DNA from: an uncultured Porphyromonadaceae bacterium
GTDB taxonomy: Bacteria; Bacteroidota; Bacteroidia; Bacteroidales; Muribaculaceae
NCBI GenBank assembly: GCA_948467675.1
Contig: CAOKFI010000008.1
Coordinates: forward strand, 1 to 64,000
Reading direction: 5' to 3'
DNA length: 64,000 bases
The notes beneath the pieces are model-generated. The model was not told where the DNA came from and made no database searches. It was given only the letters and a program-made list of their open reading frames with translations. Positions 31,319 through 39,049 of this stretch are shown here, piece by piece. The translations under genes were made by a program, and so were the position numbers. The first letter of the stretch is position 1; each line of letters starts with the position of its first letter.

Positions 31319-32089
31319 ATGGCTACTGATAAGACCCAAAACGAACAATCACTAAGCGTGGAACAGCGCCTCCGTTCGCTATACGAACTCCAGACATTAC
31401 TCTCCGAAATAGACCGAATCAAAATCATCCGTGGCGAGTTGCCTCTTGAAGTCAAGGATTTGGAAGATAATATAGCAGGTCTGCATACACGCGTCGACAA
31501 CTTCCGTCAGGAAATAGAGGAACTGCGTCAGAAGTCTGTTGCCGAAAAAGAGAAAATCGCTGATTCCAAATCCAAGATAGAGCGGTACAAAGAACAGCTC
31601 GACAACGTGCGCAACAACCGCGAGTTCGACATTCTTTCCAAAGAAATCGAATTCCAGACTCTTGAAATCGAATTGAGCGAAAAGCATATCGCAGAATATG
31701 CCCGCATAATCGACGCAAAAACAGCCGAGATCGCATCGACTGAAGAATCACTTGTCGACTGCAACCACATACTCAACGAGAAGAAATCGGAACTTGAGGA
31801 AATCGTAAGCGAGACCCGTCAGGACGAAGAACGCATACGCGAGCAGGCCAAAGCAATCGAACCGCGCATTGACGCCCGCACGCTGACAGCATTCAAACGC
31901 ATCCGCAAGAACGCCCGCAACGGTCTCGGCATAGTATACATCCAGCGTAACGCATGTGGCGGATGTTTCAACCGCATCCCGCCGCAAAAACAGATGGAAA
32001 TCAAGATGCACAAGAAAATCATCGTGTGCGAATACTGCGGACGCATCATGATAGATCCCGAACTCGCCGGAGTAACTGAAGAAGCATAA
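31319..32089 (+). CDS. C4-type zinc ribbon, coiled-coil protein (DUF164/CdsZ-like)
   Basis: The 256-residue protein has a long antiparallel coiled coil (about 10-180) and a C-terminal zinc ribbon with CGGCFNRIPPQ and CEYCGRIM. This arrangement defines the DUF164/CdsZ family, whose members bind RNA or the transcription-translation machinery in several bacteria. It follows the Nif3-family gene by 3 bases, a pairing seen across Bacteroidetes. Exact function is not settled. Confidence 0.92.
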   Translation: MATDKTQNEQSLSVEQRLRSLYELQTLLSEIDRIKIIRGELPLEVKDLEDNIAGLHTRVDNFRQEIEELRQKSVAEKEKIADSKSKIERYKEQLDNVRNNREFDILSKEIEFQTLEIELSEKHIAEYARIIDAKTAEIASTEESLVDCNHILNEKKSELEEIVSETRQDEERIREQAKAIEPRIDARTLTAFKRIRKNARNGLGIVYIQRNACGGCFNRIPPQKQMEIKMHKKIIVCEYCGRIMIDPELAGVTEEA

Positions 32090-32122
32090 GACTCTACACA
32101 GAGGTTTTCACTATATTCAACA

Positions 32123-33310
32123 ATGAAGCTATTACAGACAAAATTAGCCCGCTATACAGCACCTCAGGAAGCAAAGGCTGCCGGAATATATCCATATTTC
32201 CGCGCCATATCCAGCGAACAGGATCCTGAAGTGATAATAAATGGCCGCAAGGTACTCATGTTCGGTTCAAACTGTTATACCGGACTGGTCAACCACCCAA
32301 AGATCAAGGAAGCAGCTATCAACGCCATCAAGAAATACGGTACCGGATGCGCCGGATCCCCGTTTCTCAACGGCACTCTCGACATCCACAAACAGCTTGA
32401 AGCCCGTCTGGCTGAATATGTAGGCAAAGAAGACGCCATGATATATTCGACCGGCTTCGAAGTCAATCTCGGTGTCGTGTCATGCCTTACCGGACGCGAG
32501 GACTATGTAATCTGGGACGAACAGGATCACGCATCCATCATCGAAGGCAAACGGCTGTCATTTTCCCAGTCACTCAAATACAAGCACAATGATATGGAAT
32601 CGCTTGAGAAGCAACTCCAGAAATGTGCTCCCGACAAAGTGAAACTGATCGTGACCGATGGTGTCTTCTCAATGGAAGGAGACGTAGCCAACCTGCCCGA
32701 AATCGTACGTCTTGCAAAACAATACGATGCGACAGTCATGGTTGACGAAGCCCATGGCATAGGCGTATTCGGAAAAGGCGGCCGAGGCACCTGCGACCAT
32801 TTCGGAGTGACCGACGACGTCGACCTGATCATGGGAACATTCAGCAAATCATTCGCATCGCTCGGAGGATTCATAGCCTGCGACAAGGAAATAACCAACT
32901 TCCTGCGTCACCACTCGCGCTCCTATATATTCACAGCCAGCATCACCCCGGCATCGACAGCTGCAGCCAACGCTGCGCTCGACATAATGGAAAGCGAGCC
33001 CGAACGTCAGGAACACCTGTGGGAGCTTACCAATTATGCCCTCGAAGGATTCCGCAACATGGGATGTGAGATCGGCAACACATCCACACCTATCATCCCG
33101 CTGTTTATACGCGACAATTTCAAGACATTCGCCATCACACGCGATCTGCTTGAGGAAGGTATATTCGTGAATCCCGTAGTCTCTCCGGCGGTAGCTCCGC
33201 ACGATACATTGATCCGGTTCTCTCTGATGGCAACCCATACCAAAGACCAGGTGACCACAGCGCTTGAGAAAATACAGAAAGTATTCCGCGCCCACAATAT
33301 CGTACCCTGA
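32123..33310 (+). CDS. spt: serine palmitoyltransferase (alpha-oxoamine synthase)
   Basis: The 395-residue PLP enzyme belongs to the alpha-oxoamine synthases. K242 in GTFSKSFASLGGF is the PLP lysine; VDEAHGIGVFG and GCAGSPFLNGTLDIH are other family motifs. By recall it is closest to the Bacteroides serine palmitoyltransferase (over 60 percent alike by eye), which starts sphingolipid synthesis from serine and palmitoyl-CoA. The closely related glycine C-acetyltransferase is the alternative. The match LSFSQSLKYKHNDM and the lack of a threonine dehydrogenase neighbour favour spt. Sphingolipids are abundant in Bacteroidales outer membranes. Confidence 0.88.
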   Translation: MKLLQTKLARYTAPQEAKAAGIYPYFRAISSEQDPEVIINGRKVLMFGSNCYTGLVNHPKIKEAAINAIKKYGTGCAGSPFLNGTLDIHKQLEARLAEYVGKEDAMIYSTGFEVNLGVVSCLTGREDYVIWDEQDHASIIEGKRLSFSQSLKYKHNDMESLEKQLQKCAPDKVKLIVTDGVFSMEGDVANLPEIVRLAKQYDATVMVDEAHGIGVFGKGGRGTCDHFGVTDDVDLIMGTFSKSFASLGGFIACDKEITNFLRHHSRSYIFTASITPASTAAANAALDIMESEPERQEHLWELTNYALEGFRNMGCEIGNTSTPIIPLFIRDNFKTFAITRDLLEEGIFVNPVVSPAVAPHDTLIRFSLMATHTKDQVTTALEKIQKVFRAHNIVP

Positions 33311-33335
33311 GATACCATAACCTCGATCATATATG

Positions 33336-33366
33336 CAAGAGGAGAACCCGTCGGGTTCTCCTCTTG
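33336..33366. terminator. bidirectional terminator between spt and the DUF4332 gene
   Basis: CAAGAGGAGAACCCG and CGGGTTCTCCTCTTG form a perfect 15-bp hairpin with a very tight turn. It sits 26 bases after spt and 10 bases before the end of the convergent gene. Confidence 0.88.
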
Positions 33367-33375
33367 TCGTGTTAT

Positions 33376-33783
33376 TCAATAAGTAACCACCAGCGGCAGA
33401 TCTTTGGCCTGGGCAATCATTCTTTCGAGCTCACCTACTGACGGAACCCTGTTGCACAGATTACGCTGGTCATTTACCTCAACGAGCCTTGGCTGGAGAT
33501 TGGCAGCGACACGATGACGGAATTCCTTGACCGTATCCACTCCTGCAGCTTCAAGCAGTTCGGCGAACTGTCCGGCCACACCTTTGATACGGAACAGATC
33601 CGCATGATTGGTCCACTTCAGAATCAGTTTATAGCTGATTCCGGTTTCGGCACTAAGCGCCTCACGTCCTTTTACGGTAGCGCATTTCTCAAGCAAAGCC
33701 TCGGTAGTTCCAATACCCGCAGCAGCCAGTTTATCAGCATAAACCTGTCCGACACCTTCTATTTCTGCAATTTTGTACGACAT
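33376..33783 (-). CDS. DUF4332 helix-hairpin-helix protein
   Basis: The 135-residue protein has two helix-hairpin-helix modules: IEGVGQVYADKLAAAGIGTTEALLE (start to about 30) and FRIKGVAGQFAELLEAAGVDTVKE (about 65-90). This matches the DUF4332 family, predicted to bind DNA or nucleic-acid ends non-specifically. No catalytic residues are seen. It stands alone and ends against the spt terminator. Confidence 0.85.
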   Translation of the reverse strand: MSYKIAEIEGVGQVYADKLAAAGIGTTEALLEKCATVKGREALSAETGISYKLILKWTNHADLFRIKGVAGQFAELLEAAGVDTVKEFRHRVAANLQPRLVEVNDQRNLCNRVPSVGELERMIAQAKDLPLVVTY

Positions 33784-33949
33784 AGTAATTATTTGTTGGT
33801 CATCTTATATGATAACACTGCCATATATATGCATGTTCATTCACATTGCAGGCGAATCATGACCGGAATCCGGATATGACGATACCGGACACCAGAGGTA
33901 ACGGCTCAGCCATGTTTTTGTTAAATTAATATAACAACAGATCTTTAAT

Positions 33950-33993
33950 TTTGTCAAATCAAATATTAATTCTAAATTTGTACTCAATACAAA
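33950..33993 (+). promoter_or_regulatory. promoter and candidate operator of the Fur-family gene
   Basis: TTTG (33950-33953), 19 bases and TAAATTTG (33973-33980) form a consensus promoter. Overlapping its -7 element is an inverted repeat TTTGTA-N5-TACAAA (33977-33993), and AATAC-N6-GTATT follows from 33986. AT-rich palindromes over the promoter fit autoregulation by a Fur/PerR protein. The operator role is inferred. Confidence 0.65.
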
Positions 33994-34015
33994 TAAGTAT
34001 TAAATTTAATTATAG

Positions 34016-34447
34016 ATGACCGTAACAGTTCCTGACATAACCTCGCACCTGGCTGCCCACGGCATACGTCCGTCGGCCCAACGGATAGCAATCATGCGTT
34101 ATCTTATGGAAAACCGCGTGCATCCGACGGCCGATATGATATACAATGATCTTATCGCCGACAACCCGACCCTCTCCAGAACCACGGTCTATAATACACT
34201 CTGGCTATTTGCCGACAACCATGCGGTATCGGCACTGACAATAGATCGCACCAACACTCATTTCGACTATTCGGAAAAGCCCCACGCCCACTTTCTGTGC
34301 CGGTGTTGCGGAAAAATATTCGATGTGCCTGCCATTATCAGCCCCATTGTGCAGTCATCGGCGGAACACGCCAAACTCCATGTGGAGCACATGGACATCC
34401 ACTATACAGGTCTCTGCAACGACTGTCACAGCATCAGACAAAACTAA
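34016..34447 (+). CDS. Fur/PerR family transcriptional regulator
   Basis: The 143-residue protein has the Fur winged helix (about 10-80; ISAQRIAIMRYLMENRVHPTADMIY-like, then LSRTTVYNTL). The dimer domain has FDYSEKPHAHFLCRCCG and VEHMDIHYTGLCNDC, whose cysteine pairs would hold structural zinc and whose His/Asp residues would bind the regulatory metal. Followed 45 bases on by a rubrerythrin, it is most likely a PerR-type peroxide sensor, though Fur or Zur cannot be excluded from sequence alone. Confidence 0.9.
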   Translation: MTVTVPDITSHLAAHGIRPSAQRIAIMRYLMENRVHPTADMIYNDLIADNPTLSRTTVYNTLWLFADNHAVSALTIDRTNTHFDYSEKPHAHFLCRCCGKIFDVPAIISPIVQSSAEHAKLHVEHMDIHYTGLCNDCHSIRQN

Positions 34448-34492
34448 TCGATCCCAACTAATAGATTCGTATAACACTTAAACAAAATCATT

Positions 34493-35044
34493 ATGGCAAA
34501 GAAATTCATTTGCGTAGTATGCGGTTACGTTCACGAAGGTGATTCAGCTCCCGAAAAGTGCCCGATATGCGGCGCTCCTGCAAGCAAATTCAAAGAACTC
34601 GATGAAAGCGCCGAGTTAAACTTCGTCACCGAACACGAGATCGGTGTAGCCAAAGGCTGCGACGAAGAGATGATCAAGGATCTCCTCGCTCATTTCAACG
34701 GTGAATGCGGCGAAGTAGGCATGTATCTGGCCATGTCGCGTCAGGCTGACCGCGAAGGCTATCCTGAAGTTGCCGAGGCTTTCAAGCGCTATGCTTTCGA
34801 AGAAGCTGAACACGCAGCCAAATTTGCCGAACTCCTTGGCGAATGCGTATGGGACACCAAGACAAATCTTGAGAAACGCATGGCTGCCGAAGCTGGTGCC
34901 AACGCCGACAAGATGCGCATTGCAAAACGCGCCAAAGAGCTCAACCTCGACGCCATCCACGATACCGTACACGAAATGGCTAAAGACGAAGCCCGCCATG
35001 GCCAGGGATTCCAGGGTCTTTACAACCGTTTCTTCAAAAAGTAA
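34493..35044 (+). CDS. reverse rubrerythrin (N-terminal rubredoxin domain)
   Basis: The 183-residue protein starts with a rubredoxin-type site ([10 protein letters not shown] and CPICGAP, residues 7-27). A ferritin-like di-iron four-helix bundle follows, with [24 protein letters not shown] and [10 protein letters not shown] ligands. The domain order is the reverse of classical rubrerythrin, as in the clostridial enzymes that reduce peroxide and oxygen. It is downstream of the Fur-family gene and likely under its control, protecting an anaerobe from oxygen. Confidence 0.95.
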   Translation: MAKKFICVVCGYVHEGDSAPEKCPICGAPASKFKELDESAELNFVTEHEIGVAKGCDEEMIKDLLAHFNGECGEVGMYLAMSRQADREGYPEVAEAFKRYAFEEAEHAAKFAELLGECVWDTKTNLEKRMAAEAGANADKMRIAKRAKELNLDAIHDTVHEMAKDEARHGQGFQGLYNRFFKK

Positions 35045-35067
35045 TCCATAACTTCTGCTGAAACAGA

Positions 35068-35103
35068 AAGCGTGACAGAATCTTCTGCCACGCTTATTTT
35101 TTT
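35068..35103 (+). terminator. terminator after rubrerythrin
   Basis: AAGCGTG-CAGAA and TTCTG-CACGCTT arms (12 bp with one mismatch) are followed by ATTTTTTTA, 23 bases past the stop. Confidence 0.9.
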
Positions 35104-35124
35104 ATCTCCGAAAGCGGTATATTC

Positions 35125-36066
35125 CTATTTGACGCCGCGGAGATAGGCATCCGCAGGCATCCGCTTTTTTCCTGCAGGCTGGACATCGCCGAGCAGCAGC
35201 CAGCCGTCGGCACACCGCACATGCAGCTTGTTTCCGGATATATTCACAGTGCCAGGTGCAGCATCCAGCTCCAATGAATCGTGGCGCACGTCGAAGATTT
35301 TCATCACCACTGGATCACCGTCGCCTACGGCGAGTTCTGCCCATGCCGCCGGATAAGGCGAAAGACCACGCACGAGATTACGTACCGATTCCGCTGTCAG
35401 CGACCAGTCTATCCGGCATATATCCTTGAATATCTTCGGAGCCTGAGTCACTCCGCCCTCGCCCATCAGTTCAGACTGAGGCATTGGCATAAGATCGCCA
35501 GCCACAATATGGGCTATAGTATCAGCCGTAACTTCCGCACCAAGTTGCATAAGGCGGTCATGAACCGAGCCTACATTTTCATCGTCGCCGATCGGTATGC
35601 GCACCTGCTGAAGCACGTCTCCGGTATCAATCTCATGGCTGAGCATAAACGTAGTCACGCCGGTCTCCTTGTCACCGTTGATCACAGCCCAGTTGATCGG
35701 AGCGGCACCGCGGTAACGCGGCAACAGCGACGCATGCAGATTGAATGTACCTAAACGCGGCATAGCCCACACTACCTCAGGCAGCATACGGAATGCAATC
35801 ACCACAAACAGATCGGCTTCAAGAGCGCGCAGTTCGTCGATAAACTCCGGCGACCTGAGCTTTTCAGGCTGCATCAGATGCAGACCATGCGCAACAGCAT
35901 ACTGCTTTACCGCCGACTGCAACAGCTTGTGACCGCGGCCGGCCGGCTTGTCAGGAGCCGTGACCACACCTACCACATTGTATCCGTCGCGTATTATCCT
36001 GTCGAGCGATGCCACCGCAAACTCGGGAGTACCGAGAAACACGATCTTAAGTTCTTCTTTTTTCAT
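35125..36066 (-). CDS. fmt: methionyl-tRNA formyltransferase
   Basis: The 313-residue enzyme formylates Met-tRNA for initiation. The N-terminal domain has VFLGTPEFAVASLDRI at the start and HASLLPRYRGAAPINWAVING with the catalytic Asn/His/Asp set completed by LSHEIDTGDVL. The C-terminal OB-like domain is normal. It starts 3 bases after the RluA-type gene, in one operon. Peptide deformylase is not adjacent. Confidence 0.97.
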   Translation of the reverse strand: MKKEELKIVFLGTPEFAVASLDRIIRDGYNVVGVVTAPDKPAGRGHKLLQSAVKQYAVAHGLHLMQPEKLRSPEFIDELRALEADLFVVIAFRMLPEVVWAMPRLGTFNLHASLLPRYRGAAPINWAVINGDKETGVTTFMLSHEIDTGDVLQQVRIPIGDDENVGSVHDRLMQLGAEVTADTIAHIVAGDLMPMPQSELMGEGGVTQAPKIFKDICRIDWSLTAESVRNLVRGLSPYPAAWAELAVGDGDPVVMKIFDVRHDSLELDAAPGTVNISGNKLHVRCADGWLLLGDVQPAGKKRMPADAYLRGVK

Positions 36067-36069
36067 CGT

Positions 36070-36756
36070 TCACTTCGAATTATTGACTGATTCTTCGAGA
36101 GCATGCCACAGCGGATCATCCGGAACCGGCGCTGTAAGCGATATCGTCTTTCCAGACACCGGATGAACAAACTCTATATGACGCGCCATCAGCGAAATAC
36201 TTCCATCCGGATTTGAACGTTTGTCGCCATACTTCAGATCACCTTTTACCGGACATCCGATCGACGACAGCTGCACACGTATCTGGTGTTTGCGGCCGGT
36301 CATCAGGTTTACCTCCAGAAGATGATACCGCTCGCCTGAAGCGATATGACGGTATGCCAGTCTCGACTCCTTGGCTCCGGCCTTCGGAGATAGAGATGCA
36401 TAGCTTTTGTTGTTTCGCTCCACGGTCGTGATCCAATGCGTAAGTTCGGCTTGCTGCTGCGGCGGAAGATTACGGGTAATGGCCCAATAGGTCTTGTGCA
36501 CCTCTCCGTTACGGAACATGTCGTTAAGACGCGACAACGCTTTTGAGGTCTTGGCAAATACCACCAGACCGCCTACAGGACGGTCGAGACGGTGCACGAC
36601 TCCGCAGAATACATTTCCGGGCTTGGCGTACTTCTCCTTAATCCAGGCCTTGACAGTCTCGACAAGCGGAGTATCTCCGGTCTTGTCGCCCTGTACGATC
36701 TCGCCTGGAGCCTTGTTCACCACTATAATATGATTATCCTCGTAGAGTACTTCCAT
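36070..36756 (-). CDS. RluA-family rRNA/tRNA pseudouridine synthase
   Basis: The 228-residue protein holds the RluA catalytic motif GVVHRLDRPVGGLVVFAKT, with the catalytic aspartate near residue 57, and GRKHQIRVQLSSIGCPVKGDLKYG near the C-terminus. No S4 domain is present at the N-terminus, so it resembles the compact RluA/TruC-like enzymes. The exact RNA target is not known. It is first in an operon with fmt. Confidence 0.92.
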   Translation of the reverse strand: MEVLYEDNHIIVVNKAPGEIVQGDKTGDTPLVETVKAWIKEKYAKPGNVFCGVVHRLDRPVGGLVVFAKTSKALSRLNDMFRNGEVHKTYWAITRNLPPQQQAELTHWITTVERNNKSYASLSPKAGAKESRLAYRHIASGERYHLLEVNLMTGRKHQIRVQLSSIGCPVKGDLKYGDKRSNPDGSISLMARHIEFVHPVSGKTISLTAPVPDDPLWHALEESVNNSK

Positions 36757-36779
36757 CAGTTGCTTTTCAATTAATACGG

Positions 36780-36787
36780 CAAAGGTA
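36780..36787 (-). promoter_or_regulatory. probable promoter of the pseudouridine synthase-fmt operon, -7 element
   Basis: The minus strand reads TACCTTTG, 24 bases before the start codon; no clear -33 element. Confidence 0.5.
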
Positions 36788-36810
36788 CTGAAAATTCACC
36801 TAAACTCCTT

Positions 36811-37269
36811 TCATATCTGTTTGCGCAGATATATCATATCACACAGCAACACACCCTCCTCCACTATCGGATGATCGTAATTGGCTGTAAAGAATCCTGA
36901 TACGCGGTGTGATATTCCGAAGCCGCAACTGCGATAAAAAGCGACTGTCGACGGAGTTTCGCCGGTTCCGACCTGCAACATGGCAAATCCGTCAGCACGG
37001 CATATCGTCTCAACAAACTTCACCATCTTGTGCCCGTAGCCCAGCCCCCTGTAAGGTACGTCGACAGCAATATTCTTGATTTCCGCCAATCCATCGTCCT
37101 CGTCAGTAACAACACATACTGCCATTACAGCATGTCGACTGTCAGTCATCACGAACAACCGTCCGCGGTCGATATATTTTTCCACCATATCCTCCTGTTC
37201 ATCCGCCATAAGCAGAAGAGGCATATAATCTCTTTTACCGATCATGATCTCGGTGATCTCTGCACGCAT
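36811..37269 (-). CDS. GNAT family N-acetyltransferase
   Basis: The 152-residue protein has the GNAT fold. Acetyl-CoA contacts lie in IKNIAVDVPYRGLGYGHKMV (beta4 and the pyrophosphate loop), and GFGISHRVSGFF is near the C-terminus. The substrate is unknown. An upstream ATG at 37284 would add five residues, but the -7 element at 37299-37306 leaves too little room for a leader, so 37269 is preferred. Confidence 0.85.
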   Translation of the reverse strand: MRAEITEIMIGKRDYMPLLLMADEQEDMVEKYIDRGRLFVMTDSRHAVMAVCVVTDEDDGLAEIKNIAVDVPYRGLGYGHKMVKFVETICRADGFAMLQVGTGETPSTVAFYRSCGFGISHRVSGFFTANYDHPIVEEGVLLCDMIYLRKQI

Positions 37270-37298
37270 ATTCGTCGCTGACAATTAGTTTTATTCGC

Positions 37299-37306
37299 CA
37301 AAAATA
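37299..37306 (-). promoter_or_regulatory. probable promoter of the GNAT gene, -7 element
   Basis: The minus strand reads TATTTTTG, 30 bases before the chosen start. It is divergent from the element at 37328. Confidence 0.45.
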
Positions 37307-37327
37307 AGAAAAAGACAAAGATTTTCA

Positions 37328-37335
37328 TATCTTTG
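37328..37335 (+). promoter_or_regulatory. probable promoter of the DUF2851-yraN operon, -7 element
   Basis: TATCTTTG lies 30 bases before the DUF2851 start. The -33 region has no TTTG. Confidence 0.5.
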
Positions 37336-37364
37336 CCTCGATCTGCAACCGATTATATACCGCC

Positions 37365-38645
37365 ATGGAAGAACTGATGCAATATGTCTGGCAGCACAGG
37401 CTATGGCCGACAGGCGACATGCGTACTGTCGACGGCCGTCAGGTGCAGGTCATAGACCCGGGATTGATCAACCGCGATTCCGGACCGGATTTCTTCAATG
37501 CGAAAATCCGGATCGGCGGCGAAATGTGGAGCGGAAATGTAGAGATCCATGTACGCGCAAGCGACTGGCGGCGGCACAATCACCATCTCGATATGGCATA
37601 CGACTCGGTCATACTCCATGTAGTAGGCATCGACGATCTGGCAATACGACGCGCCAACGGCGAAACCATACCACAACTGCACATGCCATGCGCACCGGAT
37701 CTTACGTCACGAATAAAGAAGCTGATCGACAATCCACATGACGAACTCGCCTGTGCACGCGAGATATCCGGTATCCCGGCGATATATCTTACCGACTGGC
37801 TAAGCAGTCTGGCATATCAGCGCCTGTATTCCAAAGTAGAACGGATCCAGGATCTGCTGCGTCGGTTCAATAACGACTGGGAAGAGGTCTGTTACATCAC
37901 ATTCGCCAGAGCTCTTGGATTCGGCATCAACGGAGATCCGCTGCAACGGCTGGCGATGAGTCTGCCGTTACGGTTCATGCGCAAGCACAGCGACTCGCTC
38001 ACATCGATGGAGGCTCTGCTGTTCGGACAGGCGGGATTTCTCGACTCTGCGCCGAAAGATGATCCATACACTCGACTTCTCATTGAAGAATACGCATTCC
38101 TGTCCAACAAATTCTCACTTAGACAGCCACAGCCTCTGGGTTGGAAAATGTCACGAATGCGACCGCTCAATTTCCCGCACCGACGCATAGCGATGCTCGC
38201 AGCGGTTATGGAAGGTGGCTTCCGGATGATGAGCGATATCATCGAAGCGGAATCATCCGAAGATGCAATGTCGATATTCGACATACCACTTACAGGATAC
38301 TGGTCAAGCAGATATAACTTCGGGCCTACAGCCGGAAGAACCCTTCCGGCCATCAGCCACACATCGGCCGGAATCATGGTTATCAATGTCGTTATCCCGC
38401 TACTATATGCCTACGGGCTGGCCTATGACAACCGCAGCATGTGCGATCTCGCTATAAATATGCTGCATCAGTTGCCTCCAGAGCGAAACTCGATAGTAAA
38501 ATTATTCACTGGATCCGGTGTCCAGTGCAAGGACGCTTTTACATCGCAGGCTCTAATCGAATTGCGCCACAGCTACTGTGAAACCCGCAAGTGCCTGTAT
38601 TGCCGACTCGGACATCGTATGCTGTCGGCCAAAGTCAGACCCTGA
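37365..38645 (+). CDS. DUF2851 family protein
   Basis: The 426-residue protein fits the Bacteroidetes DUF2851 family: YVWQHRLWPTGDMRTVDGR at the start, IDPGLINRDSGPDFFNAKIRIGGEMWSGNVEIHVRASDW and YDSVILHVV. The Asp and Glu-rich motif GNVEIH with PDFFNA resembles a PD-(D/E)xK-like nuclease core, which is only a guess. Four cysteines near the end (CETRKCLYCRLGH) could bind a metal. It is followed by yraN after 15 bases. Function is unknown. Confidence 0.85.
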   Translation: MEELMQYVWQHRLWPTGDMRTVDGRQVQVIDPGLINRDSGPDFFNAKIRIGGEMWSGNVEIHVRASDWRRHNHHLDMAYDSVILHVVGIDDLAIRRANGETIPQLHMPCAPDLTSRIKKLIDNPHDELACAREISGIPAIYLTDWLSSLAYQRLYSKVERIQDLLRRFNNDWEEVCYITFARALGFGINGDPLQRLAMSLPLRFMRKHSDSLTSMEALLFGQAGFLDSAPKDDPYTRLLIEEYAFLSNKFSLRQPQPLGWKMSRMRPLNFPHRRIAMLAAVMEGGFRMMSDIIEAESSEDAMSIFDIPLTGYWSSRYNFGPTAGRTLPAISHTSAGIMVINVVIPLLYAYGLAYDNRSMCDLAINMLHQLPPERNSIVKLFTGSGVQCKDAFTSQALIELRHSYCETRKCLYCRLGHRMLSAKVRP

Positions 38646-38660
38646 CACAACCTCCGACTT

Positions 38661-39032
38661 ATGCCACGCAAAAATCAGATAGGACAATGGGGCGAGAATC
38701 TGGCATGCGACATGCTCATCGCTAAAGGCTATTCCATAATAGGCCGCAATATCCGTATAGCTCATGTTGAGGTCGATATTATGGCCATGACCGGCAACCG
38801 CGTAGCCGTAGTCGAGGTAAAAACCCGTCAGGACGGTGACTTCGACCCTACGTTTGCCATGACCACCGACAAGATCCGCCGTTTAGCAAGAGCGGGAGCC
38901 GCATACGTATGTATGAACAGGCTCCCGCATGAGATTCAGATCGATCTTGTCACCGTGGTAGGTTCTCCGGAATCAGGTCATACCGTAACACATTATCCGG
39001 ATCATTACCTCCCGCCGGCAAAACGGCGCTGA
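38661..39032 (+). CDS. YraN family protein (UPF0102), endonuclease-like
   Basis: The 123-residue protein has the YraN signature: GQWGENLACDMLIAKGYSIIGRNIR at the start and VEVDIMAMTGNRVAVVEVKTR. The latter is a PD-(D/E)xK-like active-site pattern related to Holliday-junction resolvases. Cellular role is uncertain in the family. It lies at the end of the DUF2851 operon and converges with the S8 peptidase gene. Confidence 0.93.
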   Translation: MPRKNQIGQWGENLACDMLIAKGYSIIGRNIRIAHVEVDIMAMTGNRVAVVEVKTRQDGDFDPTFAMTTDKIRRLARAGAAYVCMNRLPHEIQIDLVTVVGSPESGHTVTHYPDHYLPPAKRR

Positions 39033-39049
39033 AACGCCATCGGTCATCG

